Below, in pieces: positions 24,211 to 33,591 of a DNA stretch of 42,877 bases. The notes beneath the pieces are model-generated. The model searched no databases, was not told where the DNA came from, and saw nothing but the letters and a program-made list of their open reading frames with translations. Each line of letters begins with the position of its first letter. Positions within the stretch are counted from its first letter, which is position 1. This DNA comes from Bacteroidales bacterium (lineage in GTDB: Bacteria > Bacteroidota > Bacteroidia > Bacteroidales > UBA1715): positions 1-42,877 of the forward strand of contig JAITUU010000054.1 of the NCBI GenBank assembly GCA_031286165.1, written 5' to 3'. The position numbers and the translations under genes are program-made.

Positions 24211-24891
24211 TTAAAATGTTAATCCGAATACTAAAAATGCGTTGTCTTTTGCCGGTGCAAGAATTAATTCTACGAAAACCGGCAGTGCAAATTTATCACT
24301 AATTTCTATTTTTTTCGATGCTTTTGCCGAAATTGTTGCCACATCGAATTTATCGGCATATAAGCCTTTTGCCGGCGAAATTCCTACGCCCACTTCGCAA
24401 TCTACGGTTTTTATGCTAAAAGGAAAACTTGCCGTAATGTAGGTTGAGAATTGTTGTTTGCCGTCTTCGTCTTTATCTTCTTCGCCGCCCAGCATAGTGT
24501 TCACGCCGAGTGAGAGAGGAAAACTTTCGCCGAAGGTGTAGCCAAGCGAGCCTTCTATCAAATGCCCTGAGCGGTGAAAGTAGGGGCTGCCTTCGCCCAA
24601 CCACCAGTAGGCGGTTGCTGCTGCCGAAAATCCACCGATTTCATAGGAAAGAAAGTAGTCTAATTCTTTGAATTGAGCGGTAATATCGGTACTTCCCCAC
24701 GCGCCGAGTGTTAATCCATAGCCCGAAACGCTGAGGGTAGGTTGAAAACTTACGCCGCTTTGATACATTCCGCGCCATACGTATGAACTTACGAGGTCGG
24801 CACCGGCATCTACTGTTATTGATTTTTCTTCTTGTGCGAATGATGCCGCTACGGCACACATTGCAACGATTGTGATTACTATTTTTTTCAT
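24211..24891 (-). CDS. Putative outer membrane porin, TorF-like
   Basis: The 226-residue protein has a signal peptide (MKKIVITIVAMCAVAASFAQ) and amphipathic beta-strands throughout. It ends in LVFGLTF, with the terminal Phe typical of outer membrane barrels. DLVSSYVWRGMYQSGVSFQP and TLGAWGSTDI resemble the start of TorF-type putative porins (SDYxFRGxSQS). Its place between amtB and nadE suggests a channel for ammonium or another small nitrogen compound, but that is inference. Confidence 0.7.
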   Translation of the reverse strand: MKKIVITIVAMCAVAASFAQEEKSITVDAGADLVSSYVWRGMYQSGVSFQPTLSVSGYGLTLGAWGSTDITAQFKELDYFLSYEIGGFSAAATAYWWLGEGSPYFHRSGHLIEGSLGYTFGESFPLSLGVNTMLGGEEDKDEDGKQQFSTYITASFPFSIKTVDCEVGVGISPAKGLYADKFDVATISAKASKKIEISDKFALPVFVELILAPAKDNAFLVFGLTF

Positions 24892-24900
24892 TGTTATTTA

Positions 24901-25006
24901 AGCCCCCTCTAACTCCCCCCTACGGGGGAGAACGGGAACGAGGCTTGCCGTTTTGTTTTTTAAGTTATAATTTTTCAAGTCCCCCTTGTGGGGGATTGAG
25001 GGGGCT
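24901..25006. repeat. Inverted pair of C-run/G-run repeats downstream of amtB
   Basis: AGCCCCCTCTAACTCCCCCC and ten further bases (24901-24930) face a reverse-complement copy at 24977-25006. Each copy also has its own C/G stem. A third copy is at 26379-26410 on the other side of amtB. Confidence 0.8.
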
Positions 25007-25008
25007 AC

Positions 25009-26364
25009 TTAGTTGTATGCAGCCTCACCGTGTTCGTAAATATCCAAACCTTCTTCTTCTACTCTTGATGCTACGCGCATTCCCACTGTTTTATCTACCA
25101 ATTTGAAGAGAATAAAGGTCATAATGGCACTGAACGCTATGGAGAAGAGAGTTGCTGCGGTTTGTACCCATAATTGATGCCAATCGCCGTAGAGAGCACC
25201 TTGTACGCCGCCATCGCCGCTTACTGCTTGTGTGGCGAATACTCCCACCAAAATAGAACCAATAATACCACCTATACCGTGCACGCCGAAGGCATCGAGG
25301 GAGTCATCGTAACCGAATTTTTCTTTTACAATAGCCACCATGAAGAAACATACTGCTGCCGAAGCGATACCTATTACAAAGGCTCCGAGTACACCTACTG
25401 TGCCTGCTGCGGGAGTAATTGCCACAAGTCCTGCTACTGCTCCTGTACACGCACCTACGGTAGTTGGGCGTTTGTTGCGAATCCAGTCGATAATTACCCA
25501 TGTTACTACTGCTGCGGCTGTTGCCAAGTGAGTTACCAAGAAGGCGTTTGCTGCAAGTCCATCGGCTGCAAGTCCACTACCGGCGTTGAAACCAATCCAA
25601 CCGAGCCACAATAATGCTGCACCAAGGAATACGAAAGGAATGTTGTTTGGCGTTACAGGTCGGTGCGATTTGTAGCCGGCACGTTTGCCAAGCATCAAAC
25701 ACATTACGAGAGCCGAAATACCTGCGTTGATGTGTACCACAGTACCGCCGGCAAAGTCGATTGCGCCCATTTCGCCAATCCAGCCGCCGCCCCATACCCA
25801 AAATGCCATAGGAATATACACAAGCAAACTCCATAATGGTAAGAAGAGTAAGAACCCTGAAAACTTCATGCGTTCTGCCAACGCTCCTATAATAAGTGCA
25901 GGAGAAATAATGGCAAACATACATTGAAAGAGTGCAAAGAGAATTTCGGGGATACCGGTTTCGGTAATGGTGTCGATTGAAATGCCGCTCAAAAATGCTT
26001 TATCCAACCCGCCGAAGAAAAATCCTGCAGAGCTTCCGGCAAATCCATCGCCGAATACTAAACTGTAACCTACTGCAAACCAAAGAATGGTAATTACTCC
26101 GGCACTTATTATACATTGCATAATTACACTCAGTAAGTTTTTGCGGCGCACCAAACCACCGTAAAAAAACGCCAAACCCGGCAGTGTCATCATAAGTACA
26201 AGTATGCTTGCTACTATTATCCACGCCGTATTACCGGTATCGAGTGCGGGAGATTCGGCTACTGTTTCTATTACTTCCTGACCCATAGGTTCTGGTTGCG
26301 CCCATGCGAGGCTTGGAAGAGCGCAAAGTGCTATAATACTAAGATATTTTAATACTTTTTTCAT
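25009..26364 (-). CDS. amt: Ammonium transporter Amt
   Basis: The 451-residue product is an inner membrane ammonium channel with a cleavable-looking leader (MKKVLKYLSIIALCALPSLA) and about eleven membrane helices. Pore-lining residues are in DFAGGTVVHINAGISALV (first pore histidine) and FGVHGIGGIIGS (second). The start gives the normal topology with the N-terminus outside. glnB is 137 bases upstream on the same strand, the classic glnB-amtB pair in which PII blocks the channel when nitrogen is plentiful. Confidence 0.96.
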   Translation of the reverse strand: MKKVLKYLSIIALCALPSLAWAQPEPMGQEVIETVAESPALDTGNTAWIIVASILVLMMTLPGLAFFYGGLVRRKNLLSVIMQCIISAGVITILWFAVGYSLVFGDGFAGSSAGFFFGGLDKAFLSGISIDTITETGIPEILFALFQCMFAIISPALIIGALAERMKFSGFLLFLPLWSLLVYIPMAFWVWGGGWIGEMGAIDFAGGTVVHINAGISALVMCLMLGKRAGYKSHRPVTPNNIPFVFLGAALLWLGWIGFNAGSGLAADGLAANAFLVTHLATAAAVVTWVIIDWIRNKRPTTVGACTGAVAGLVAITPAAGTVGVLGAFVIGIASAAVCFFMVAIVKEKFGYDDSLDAFGVHGIGGIIGSILVGVFATQAVSGDGGVQGALYGDWHQLWVQTAATLFSIAFSAIMTFILFKLVDKTVGMRVASRVEEEGLDIYEHGEAAYN

Positions 26365-26378
26365 TGTTGTAAGATTTT

Positions 26379-26410
26379 AAGCCCCCTAAATCCCCCATAG
26401 GGGGGGACTT
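26379..26410. repeat. C-run/G-run repeat between glnB and amtB
   Basis: AAGCCCCCTAAATCCCCCAT followed by a G-run and ACTT matches the copies at 24901-25006. It can form a strong C/G hairpin in the intercistronic mRNA. Confidence 0.75.
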
Positions 26411-26463
26411 TTTAGAAGCGATTTTTTTGATTTAATTTATTATAATAACTCTCCGTTTTCTTC

Positions 26464-26496
26464 AGCCTCTCTTGGGGAGAGGATAGAGGAGAGGCT
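26464..26496. repeat. Hairpin after glnB
   Basis: AGCCTCTC (26464-26471) pairs with GAGAGGCT (26489-26496). With the repeat at 26379 it forms two structures between glnB and amtB; neither has a clear T-run in that direction. Confidence 0.6.
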
Positions 26497-26501
26497 CTGT
26501 T

Positions 26502-26852
26502 TTATTTTTCTTTGTCGTAAAGCGATTCATCGCCGCGTTGCCCTGTGCGAATGCGAATAGCATCTTCCACTTGATAAATAAAAATACGTCCATCGCCGGT
26601 TTCGCCCGTGTAGGCTGATTGCTGAATTGCCTGTACCGTTTTATCTACATTTATATCGCGCACTATGATGCTTAGCAGTCGGCGTTCAATAGAACTTGTA
26701 TCGTACACCACTCCGCGAAAAATGCGGCTTTCGTGCGATTTTCCCACTCCGCGCACATCGTAGTATGAGTACCATTCTATATCTATTTTGCCTAAGGCTT
26801 CTTTTACGTCATCGAATTTCGTTGTTCGTATGATTGCTTCTATTTTTTTCAT
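26502..26852 (-). CDS. glnB: P-II family nitrogen regulatory protein
   Basis: PII proteins are trimeric sensors of 2-oxoglutarate and ATP/ADP. The 116-residue product keeps MKKIEAIIRTTKFDDVKEAL, the B-loop TGETGDGRIF and the C-terminal IRIRTG. The T-loop is unusual: it is one residue shorter than in E. coli GlnB and reads GKSHESRIFRGVVYDTSSIE. The tyrosine equivalent to Tyr51 (Tyr50 here) is present, but the following MVDFLPK-type segment is replaced. Pairing with amtB argues for a GlnK-like role. Confidence 0.93.
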   Translation of the reverse strand: MKKIEAIIRTTKFDDVKEALGKIDIEWYSYYDVRGVGKSHESRIFRGVVYDTSSIERRLLSIIVRDINVDKTVQAIQQSAYTGETGDGRIFIYQVEDAIRIRTGQRGDESLYDKEK

Positions 26853-26862
26853 TGTATTACAT

Positions 26863-26994
26863 TCATTTATTATTATTATTCTGTGTTTCTATTTGGTGTG
26901 TCCTGCGTGCGTTGGTGCAGGAACTCGTGTATAAATTCCCCCACTGGGGATTTTTCGCCATCGAATAGGCGGTAATACCAATTTTTGTTTCCAT
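26863..26994 (-). CDS. Possible 43-aa leader ORF upstream of glnB
   Basis: An ATG-to-stop frame begins METKIGITAYSMAKNPQWGN, contains LYTSSCTNARRTHQIE and ends NNNNK, with the stop 10 bases before the glnB ATG. It sits wholly within the predicted glnB leader (transcript start near 27015). Two hairpins lie inside it: TCCCC/GGGGA (around 26941-26954) and TCCTGC/GCAGGA (26901-26922). It may be a translated leader peptide, or chance coding over a structured leader. I do not recognise the peptide. Confidence 0.4.
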   Translation of the reverse strand: METKIGITAYSMAKNPQWGNLYTSSCTNARRTHQIETQNNNNK

Positions 26995-27021
26995 TGCTGT
27001 TGTTTTTAAAAGTTTATAGTG

Positions 27022-27053
27022 CAAACATACACTGCGTAATCATAAAAAGTCAA
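27022..27053 (-). promoter_or_regulatory. Predicted promoter of the glnB-amtB block
   Basis: On the minus strand, TTG (27051-27053), 21 bases, then TATGTTTG (27022-27029) fit the Bacteroidetes -33/-7 pattern very well. It implies a leader of about 160 bases before glnB. Confidence 0.65.
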
Positions 27054-27298
27054 GTTTTTATTGATAATAAGTTTTTTAAAGTCATTTTTGCTTGAAATTT
27101 TATGCAGAATAGAGCAAATAAATATTTATTTGGTATTTTAGCGGTTGTTTTGTGATAAAATTTATACAATTTTGCAAAATGAAGTAATAAATCGTAGTTA
27201 AAAACACGTTATTTGCTTACAGTTTGAAATCAAAAATAAATAAAGTGCTTTCATTTTCGTATTTTTGGTAAGATTATTCGTATATCACGAAAAACAAT
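27054..27298. other. AT-rich intergenic region
   Basis: Between the divergent glnB and ABC-F promoters I see no ORF, repeat family or strong hairpin. Confidence 0.5.
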
Positions 27299-27306
27299 TA
27301 CCTTTG
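27299..27306 (+). promoter_or_regulatory. Predicted -7 promoter element of the ABC-F gene
   Basis: TACCTTTG matches TAnnTTTG, 28 bases before ATG 27335. No TTG at -33 spacing is visible. Confidence 0.45.
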
Positions 27307-27328
27307 CACGCACAGTAAAATAGAATAG

Positions 27329-28951
<1,623 letters not shown>

Positions 28952-29020
28952 AAATTAGTTGTTAGAAATTATTGCACAAACTTGTATAAAGAGCGTCAGT
29001 ACCTTTGGTGAGGGTTTCGC

Positions 29021-29045
29021 CGTTGCGAACGGAGTGAAGCAATCC
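29021..29045 (+). repeat. 'CERSEAI' repeat
   Basis: cgttgcgaacggagtgaagcaatcc is a variant of the repeat at 36923, 41690 and 7965. It lies between the convergent ends of the ABC-F and rsmE genes. Confidence 0.7.
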
Positions 29046-29054
29046 CCAATAGAA

Positions 29055-29756
29055 TTATATAAAAAACGAATAGACACTGTGAACTGCCGCAATAGCGGCA
29101 GTTTCTGTTCGCAGGCGACTTTCGCCAAGCGTAATTGCCTGCCACCGGTTTTCAAGTGCGCGAGTAACTTCGTGAGTAGAAAAATCGCCTTCGGGACCAA
29201 TGGCTATGCACGCGCGCGAATGATGCTGCAAGAGAGCAGGTAGTTTGTATTTTTCGTCCTCGTGGCAGTGCGCTATGCAGCATAGTTCGTGTGCAGAACG
29301 AGAAAGAATAGCCGAAAAATCGGTTAATTCGTGCAATTTCGGTTGATAGGCTTTGTACGATTGCTTCATAGCCGAAAGTATGATTTTTTCAATCCGTTCG
29401 AGTTTCAGAATTTTGCGCTCGGAATTGTCGCATAGTATGGGAACAATTTCATCAACACCCAATTCTACGGCTTTTTCTACACACCATTCAAAGCGGTCGC
29501 TATTTTTGGTGGGGGCTACGCACAGCGTGAGGTAATAGGGGTGTGCGCCAAAGTTCGGTGTAGTGTGCAGAATGGAACACACGCACTCGTGTTTGGTAAC
29601 AGCAGCAATGCAAACTTCGTATAAATTTCCCTGTCCGTCTATTACATGAATACTATCACCCACGCCTTTGCGCAGCACTTTGGTACAGTGATTTTTTTCC
29701 TCATCGGTCAAAATAATACTGCCATTCTGTATATGATTGGAATAAAAGAGTTGCAT
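29055..29756 (-). CDS. rsmE: 16S rRNA (uracil-1498-N3)-methyltransferase
   Basis: RsmE methylates U1498 of 16S rRNA. The 233-residue product has the N-terminal PUA-like part (MQLFYSNHIQNGSIILTDEE, HCTKVLRKGVGDSIHVIDG) and the SPOUT knot with IGPEGDFSTHEV and LGESRLRTETAAIAAV. The start at 29756 is chosen because the 11 upstream residues overlap the predicted promoter at 29779-29786. Confidence 0.95.
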   Translation of the reverse strand: MQLFYSNHIQNGSIILTDEEKNHCTKVLRKGVGDSIHVIDGQGNLYEVCIAAVTKHECVCSILHTTPNFGAHPYYLTLCVAPTKNSDRFEWCVEKAVELGVDEIVPILCDNSERKILKLERIEKIILSAMKQSYKAYQPKLHELTDFSAILSRSAHELCCIAHCHEDEKYKLPALLQHHSRACIAIGPEGDFSTHEVTRALENRWQAITLGESRLRTETAAIAAVHSVYSFFI

Positions 29757-29778
29757 AATCAAGAATTGAATACGAGTA

Positions 29779-29786
29779 CAAAAGTA
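29779..29786 (-). promoter_or_regulatory. Predicted -7 promoter element of rsmE
   Basis: On the minus strand TACTTTTG matches TAnnTTTG, 22 bases before the start codon. Confidence 0.45.
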
Positions 29787-29871
29787 CAATTAATTGTAAA
29801 TGGCTAATTGGTAATTGGTAATTTTTTTAGATTCAGGTATAGAGTAGGTAGTATTCAGTAGTGAGTACAGA

Positions 29872-29900
29872 GTAATATGCTAATGTGGCAATATGCTAAT
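29872..29900 (+). repeat. 'tgctaat' repeat, copy 3
   Basis: Two linked units (atatgctaatgtggcaat, atatgctaat). This copy is the only one not next to a stop codon; it lies between the divergent rsmE and serS genes. Confidence 0.7.
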
Positions 29901-29906
29901 AAAAGA

Positions 29907-30020
29907 AAAACTCCTGCTAACTTTGTTTGCGAGAGGTTTTTTATTTCTAACAACTAATCACTACCGACTAACCCCCTAATAAAAATAATTTACCATTTGT
30001 AATTAACTTCGTTGAACAAA
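29907..30020 (+). repeat. Dispersed intergenic repeat, copy B
   Basis: It matches 1663-1778 over about 115 bases: a decayed hairpin module (actcctgctaactttgtttg), ttctaacaactaatcactac, and ttaacttcgttgaacaaa. Bases 30028-30055, which follow, are identical to 6327-6354. Confidence 0.8.
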
Positions 30021-30045
30021 CGTTTTACAATTTACAATTAAAGTG

Positions 30046-30053
30046 TATTTTTG
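30046..30053 (+). promoter_or_regulatory. Predicted -7 promoter element of serS
   Basis: TATTTTTG matches TAnnTTTG, 23 bases before ATG 30077, inside a 28-base block shared with 6327-6354. Confidence 0.55.
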
Positions 30054-30076
30054 TGCCTCACTAAACAGTATATAGT

Positions 30077-31351
30077 ATGCTTACTTTACAAACTATTCGA
30101 GAACACACCGCTTTTGTGATTGAACGACTTGCGGTAAAAAATTTTGATGCGCAGCAAAAAATTGAGCGCATTATTCAGTTGGACGACAAGCGAAAAGCCT
30201 TGCAATTTGAATTGAATGAAAAACAAGCCGAAATCAACGCGCTTTCCAAAGAAATAGGGCAATTGTTTCAAGCGAAAAAAAACGATGAGGCACATGCCGC
30301 AAAAGCAAAAACTGCCGATATAAAGGAAGAAATTAAAGTCTTGGACACGGAATTGGAAAGCGTAACCAAAGAATTGAACGATACAATAGTATTATTGCCA
30401 AACTTGCCACATGCAAGCGTACCACGCGGCAAGGCAGCCGAAGACAATGAAGTAGTGCGCACCGGAGGAGAAATTCCTGCGCAGGAAGGAAAATTACCGC
30501 ACTGGGAACTCTGCGAAAAATATAATTTGATAGATTTTGAACTTGGCAATAAACTCACCGGTAGCGGATTTCCTGTGTATATAGGTAAGGGAGCAAAATT
30601 GCAACGCGCACTGATTGCCTTCTTTTTGGATAGAGCCGAAAAAGCAGGTTATACAGAATATATGCCGCCGATAATGGTAAACGAAGATTCGGGTTTTGGT
30701 ACCGGTCAGTTGCCTGATAAAGAAGGACAAATGTACTACGTGGGCGAAGATAATTTATACCTTATTCCCACTGCCGAAGTGCCGGTAACGAATATTTTTC
30801 GCGATGTAATTCTCAAAGAAAGCGATTTTCCGGTGAAATGCACGGCTTATACACCGTGTTTTCGCCGCGAAGCCGGTTCCTACGGAAAAGATGTGCGCGG
30901 ACTGAACCGTTTGCATCAATTCGATAAAGTAGAAATAGTGCGTTTGGAAAAACCCGAACATTCCTACGCGGCACTCGAAGAAATGATAGCGCACGTGGAG
31001 AATTTGGTGCAGGAATTGGAATTACCGTACCGAATTTTGCGTTTGTGCGGTGGCGATATGAGTTTCACTTCGGCACTCACCTTCGATTTCGAGGTATTTT
31101 CGGCAGGGCAAAACCGCTGGCTCGAAGTAAGTTCTGTTTCCAATTTTGAAACTTTTCAGGCAAATCGCTTGAAACTGCGCTACAAAGATGCCGAAAAGAA
31201 AAATAATTTGGCGCACACGCTCAATGGCAGTGCACTTGCCCTGCCGCGCATAGTAGCCGCCTTGCTCGAAAACAATCAAACACCCGAAGGAATCCGTATT
31301 CCAAAGGCGTTGCAGGAGTTCATGGGAGGTTGTTCAATTATTAGTTGTTAG
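30077..31351 (+). CDS. serS: Seryl-tRNA synthetase
   Basis: SerS charges tRNA-Ser and can supply seryl-tRNA for other pathways. The 424-residue enzyme has the N-terminal antiparallel coiled-coil arm (about 30-110, QQKIERIIQLDDKRKALQFE) and the class II catalytic core: motif 2 PCFRREAGSYGKDVRGLNRL with HQFDKVEIV, then motif 3 NGSALALPRIVAALLENNQT. The length is typical. It stands alone behind the repeat-borne promoter, and lpxH follows after 93 bases. Confidence 0.97.
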   Translation: MLTLQTIREHTAFVIERLAVKNFDAQQKIERIIQLDDKRKALQFELNEKQAEINALSKEIGQLFQAKKNDEAHAAKAKTADIKEEIKVLDTELESVTKELNDTIVLLPNLPHASVPRGKAAEDNEVVRTGGEIPAQEGKLPHWELCEKYNLIDFELGNKLTGSGFPVYIGKGAKLQRALIAFFLDRAEKAGYTEYMPPIMVNEDSGFGTGQLPDKEGQMYYVGEDNLYLIPTAEVPVTNIFRDVILKESDFPVKCTAYTPCFRREAGSYGKDVRGLNRLHQFDKVEIVRLEKPEHSYAALEEMIAHVENLVQELELPYRILRLCGGDMSFTSALTFDFEVFSAGQNRWLEVSSVSNFETFQANRLKLRYKDAEKKNNLAHTLNGSALALPRIVAALLENNQTPEGIRIPKALQEFMGGCSIISC

Positions 31352-31444
31352 TGGTTAGATATTAGTTGTTAGAAAGGAAACGCAATGCAATAACCTCTCA
31401 TTGCCACAATTTACAATTTATAATTAATAATTAATAATTAACCA

Positions 31445-32185
31445 TTGAAAAACATTTATTTCGCATCGGATTTTCATTTGGGCTATCCTTCCAACGAGGA
31501 AAGCACGGAGCGAGAAAAGCGCATAGTGGCGTGGCTCGATTCTATAAAACCCACTTGCAAGGAATTATATCTGCTGGGTGATGTCTTCGATTTTTGGTAT
31601 GAATACAAATGGGTGGTGCCCAAAGGCTATGTGCGATTTTTGGCGAAATTAGCCGAATTTACCGATGTCGGTATTCCGGTGTATATGTTCGAGGGCAATC
31701 ACGACCAGTGGCTTTTTGGCTATTTGCAGCAGGAGTGTGGCGTTACTATTTGTAAAACCATGCTGGAACGCGAGTGGGCGGGAAAACGATTTGTGTTGCA
31801 TCACGGTCATGCGCTGGGGCATTACGATACCGGCATGAATGTTCTGCATTGGGTATTTACGCGAAAATTTTTACAGAAATTATTTTCACTCATTCACCCC
31901 TCGCTTTCGTTTTCGCTTGCTCATGCGTGGTCGAAAAAAAATCGCAAGGCGAAAGAGTATGAATCTTCACACTATTTGGGCGATGACAAAGAATATTTGC
32001 TGCAATATTCCTTAGCGGAACTCAAAAAACGGAAGGTTGATTATTTTATTTTCGGACATCGGCACGTGCCGCTCAATAAAGAATTGCCGGGTGGAGCACG
32101 CTATATCAATGTAGGGAATTGGATTACGCACTCTACCTACGCATATTTTGATGGAAATGATGTAATTTTGACGGAATTTTCATGA
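31445..32185 (+). CDS. lpxH: UDP-2,3-diacylglucosamine diphosphatase (LpxH-type)
   Basis: This is a calcineurin-like phosphoesterase that releases lipid X in lipid A synthesis. The 246-residue protein keeps all metal motifs: DFHLG, GDVFDFWYE, EGNHDQW, LHHGHALG and FGHRHVP. The start is a TTG at 31445: an in-frame TAA lies just upstream and the family start MKNIYFASDFHLGYP begins exactly there, so there is no ATG alternative. Upstream is AT-rich repeat sequence with no clear promoter, so read-through from serS is possible. Confidence 0.88.
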   Translation: MKNIYFASDFHLGYPSNEESTEREKRIVAWLDSIKPTCKELYLLGDVFDFWYEYKWVVPKGYVRFLAKLAEFTDVGIPVYMFEGNHDQWLFGYLQQECGVTICKTMLEREWAGKRFVLHHGHALGHYDTGMNVLHWVFTRKFLQKLFSLIHPSLSFSLAHAWSKKNRKAKEYESSHYLGDDKEYLLQYSLAELKKRKVDYFIFGHRHVPLNKELPGGARYINVGNWITHSTYAYFDGNDVILTEFS

Positions 32186-32214
32186 TTTTACTCATGTATA
32201 TTTAAAATATATTT

Positions 32215-32222
32215 TACTTTTG
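32215..32222 (+). promoter_or_regulatory. Predicted -7 promoter element of the decarboxylase beta subunit gene
   Basis: TACTTTTG matches TAnnTTTG, 93 bases before ATG 32315. The leader can form AGCAGT/ACTGCT (about 32239-32258) and GAGTTT/AAACTC (about 32270-32290) stems. Confidence 0.5.
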
Positions 32223-32314
32223 TACCATATTCCCTGTTGAGCAGTTTCACGCACTGCTTGCAAGTTTTTGAGTTTTTGGGCGAGAAACTCGTAATTTTTA
32301 ACATTAAAAAAAAC

Positions 32315-33571
32315 ATGAAAAAAGTTTTATTTGCAGTACTATTATTGATTGGATTTGCAGTTCCGGCTTTGGCACAAGGGGCTGAGGTATCGTTGCCCGA
32401 TATTGGCGGCGGCGGTTTGGCAAAATTTATTAAAGATACAGGATTTTCGCATCTCATTCTCGATTGGAAGTATTTCGTGATGATTGCCGTAGCCTGCTTA
32501 TTGTTGTATTTGGCTATTGTAAAACAATTTGAACCGCTCTTATTGTTGCCCATTGCCTTTGGTATGCTTTTAACCAATTTACCAATTGCGGGCTTGTTCC
32601 ATGCCGAATTATTTGAAGGTGGACACGTACATTGGGGCGAATTTGTGGACGGAGCAGGATTGTTGGATTATTTATATTTGGGTGTAAAACTTGGCATTTA
32701 CCCTTGTTTGATATTTGTGGGCGTGGGTGCAATGACCGATTTTGGACCGCTTTTGGCAAATCCGAAAAGTTTCTTACTCGGTGCTGCTGCGCAGTTGGGT
32801 ATTTTCGCCGTATTTTTAGGTGCTTTGGCACTTGGATTTGCACCTACCGAAGCCGGTTCTATTGGTATTATAGGTGGTGCCGATGGTCCTACCGCTATTT
32901 ATTTGACCACCAAACTTGCTCCTCATTTATTGGGTCCTATTGCGGTGGCAGCCTATTCGTACATGGCACTTGTGCCGGTAATTCAGCCGCCTATTATGCG
33001 TGCTTTAACCTCGCCCGAAGAACGCGCCATTAAAATGAAACAATTACGCTCGGTGTCGCAAAAAGAACGCATTTTGTTCCCTATCGTAATTACTATTATT
33101 GTATCACTTTTGTTGCCTTCGGCTGCGCCGCTTATTGGTAGCCTTATGTTTGGTAATTTACTCCGCGAATGTGGTGTAACAGAGCGATTGAGCAAAACAG
33201 TGCAAAATGAATTAATGAATATTGTTACAATTTTCTTGGGAATTACTGTGGGTGCTACTGCTACTGCGGCAAATTTCTTGAATCTTACCACGCTTAAAAT
33301 TCTTGGTATGGGTGTATTTGCCTTTGGACTTGGTACCGCAGGCGGTGTGCTTTTAGCGAAATTGATAAACGTATTCAGTAAAGAAAAAATCAATCCGCTT
33401 ATTGGTTCTGCCGGCGTTTCGGCAGTGCCTATGGCTGCACGGGTGTCGCAGGTAGAAGGTCAAAAAACCGACCCAAGCAACTTCCTTTTGATGCACGCAA
33501 TGGGTCCAAACGTAGCAGGTGTAATAGGTTCGGCAGTGGCAGCGGGTATTTTACTCAGTTTCTTGGGATAA
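32315..33571 (+). CDS. Sodium-translocating decarboxylase beta subunit
   Basis: This is the membrane subunit that removes CO2 from carboxybiotin and exports sodium ions in oxaloacetate, methylmalonyl-CoA or glutaconyl-CoA decarboxylases. The 418-residue product begins with a leader-like segment ([20 protein letters not shown]) and has about nine membrane helices. The signature [10 protein letters not shown] contains the key Asp190. Late motifs are [19 protein letters not shown] and [20 protein letters not shown]. Alpha and biotin-carrier subunits are not in the window, so the substrate is open. nhaD follows 20 bases later. ATG 32315 is preferred over the upstream frame. Confidence 0.93.
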   Translation: MKKVLFAVLLLIGFAVPALAQGAEVSLPDIGGGGLAKFIKDTGFSHLILDWKYFVMIAVACLLLYLAIVKQFEPLLLLPIAFGMLLTNLPIAGLFHAELFEGGHVHWGEFVDGAGLLDYLYLGVKLGIYPCLIFVGVGAMTDFGPLLANPKSFLLGAAAQLGIFAVFLGALALGFAPTEAGSIGIIGGADGPTAIYLTTKLAPHLLGPIAVAAYSYMALVPVIQPPIMRALTSPEERAIKMKQLRSVSQKERILFPIVITIIVSLLLPSAAPLIGSLMFGNLLRECGVTERLSKTVQNELMNIVTIFLGITVGATATAANFLNLTTLKILGMGVFAFGLGTAGGVLLAKLINVFSKEKINPLIGSAGVSAVPMAARVSQVEGQKTDPSNFLLMHAMGPNVAGVIGSAVAAGILLSFLG

Positions 33572-33591
33572 TCACTTTAATATACTATGTT

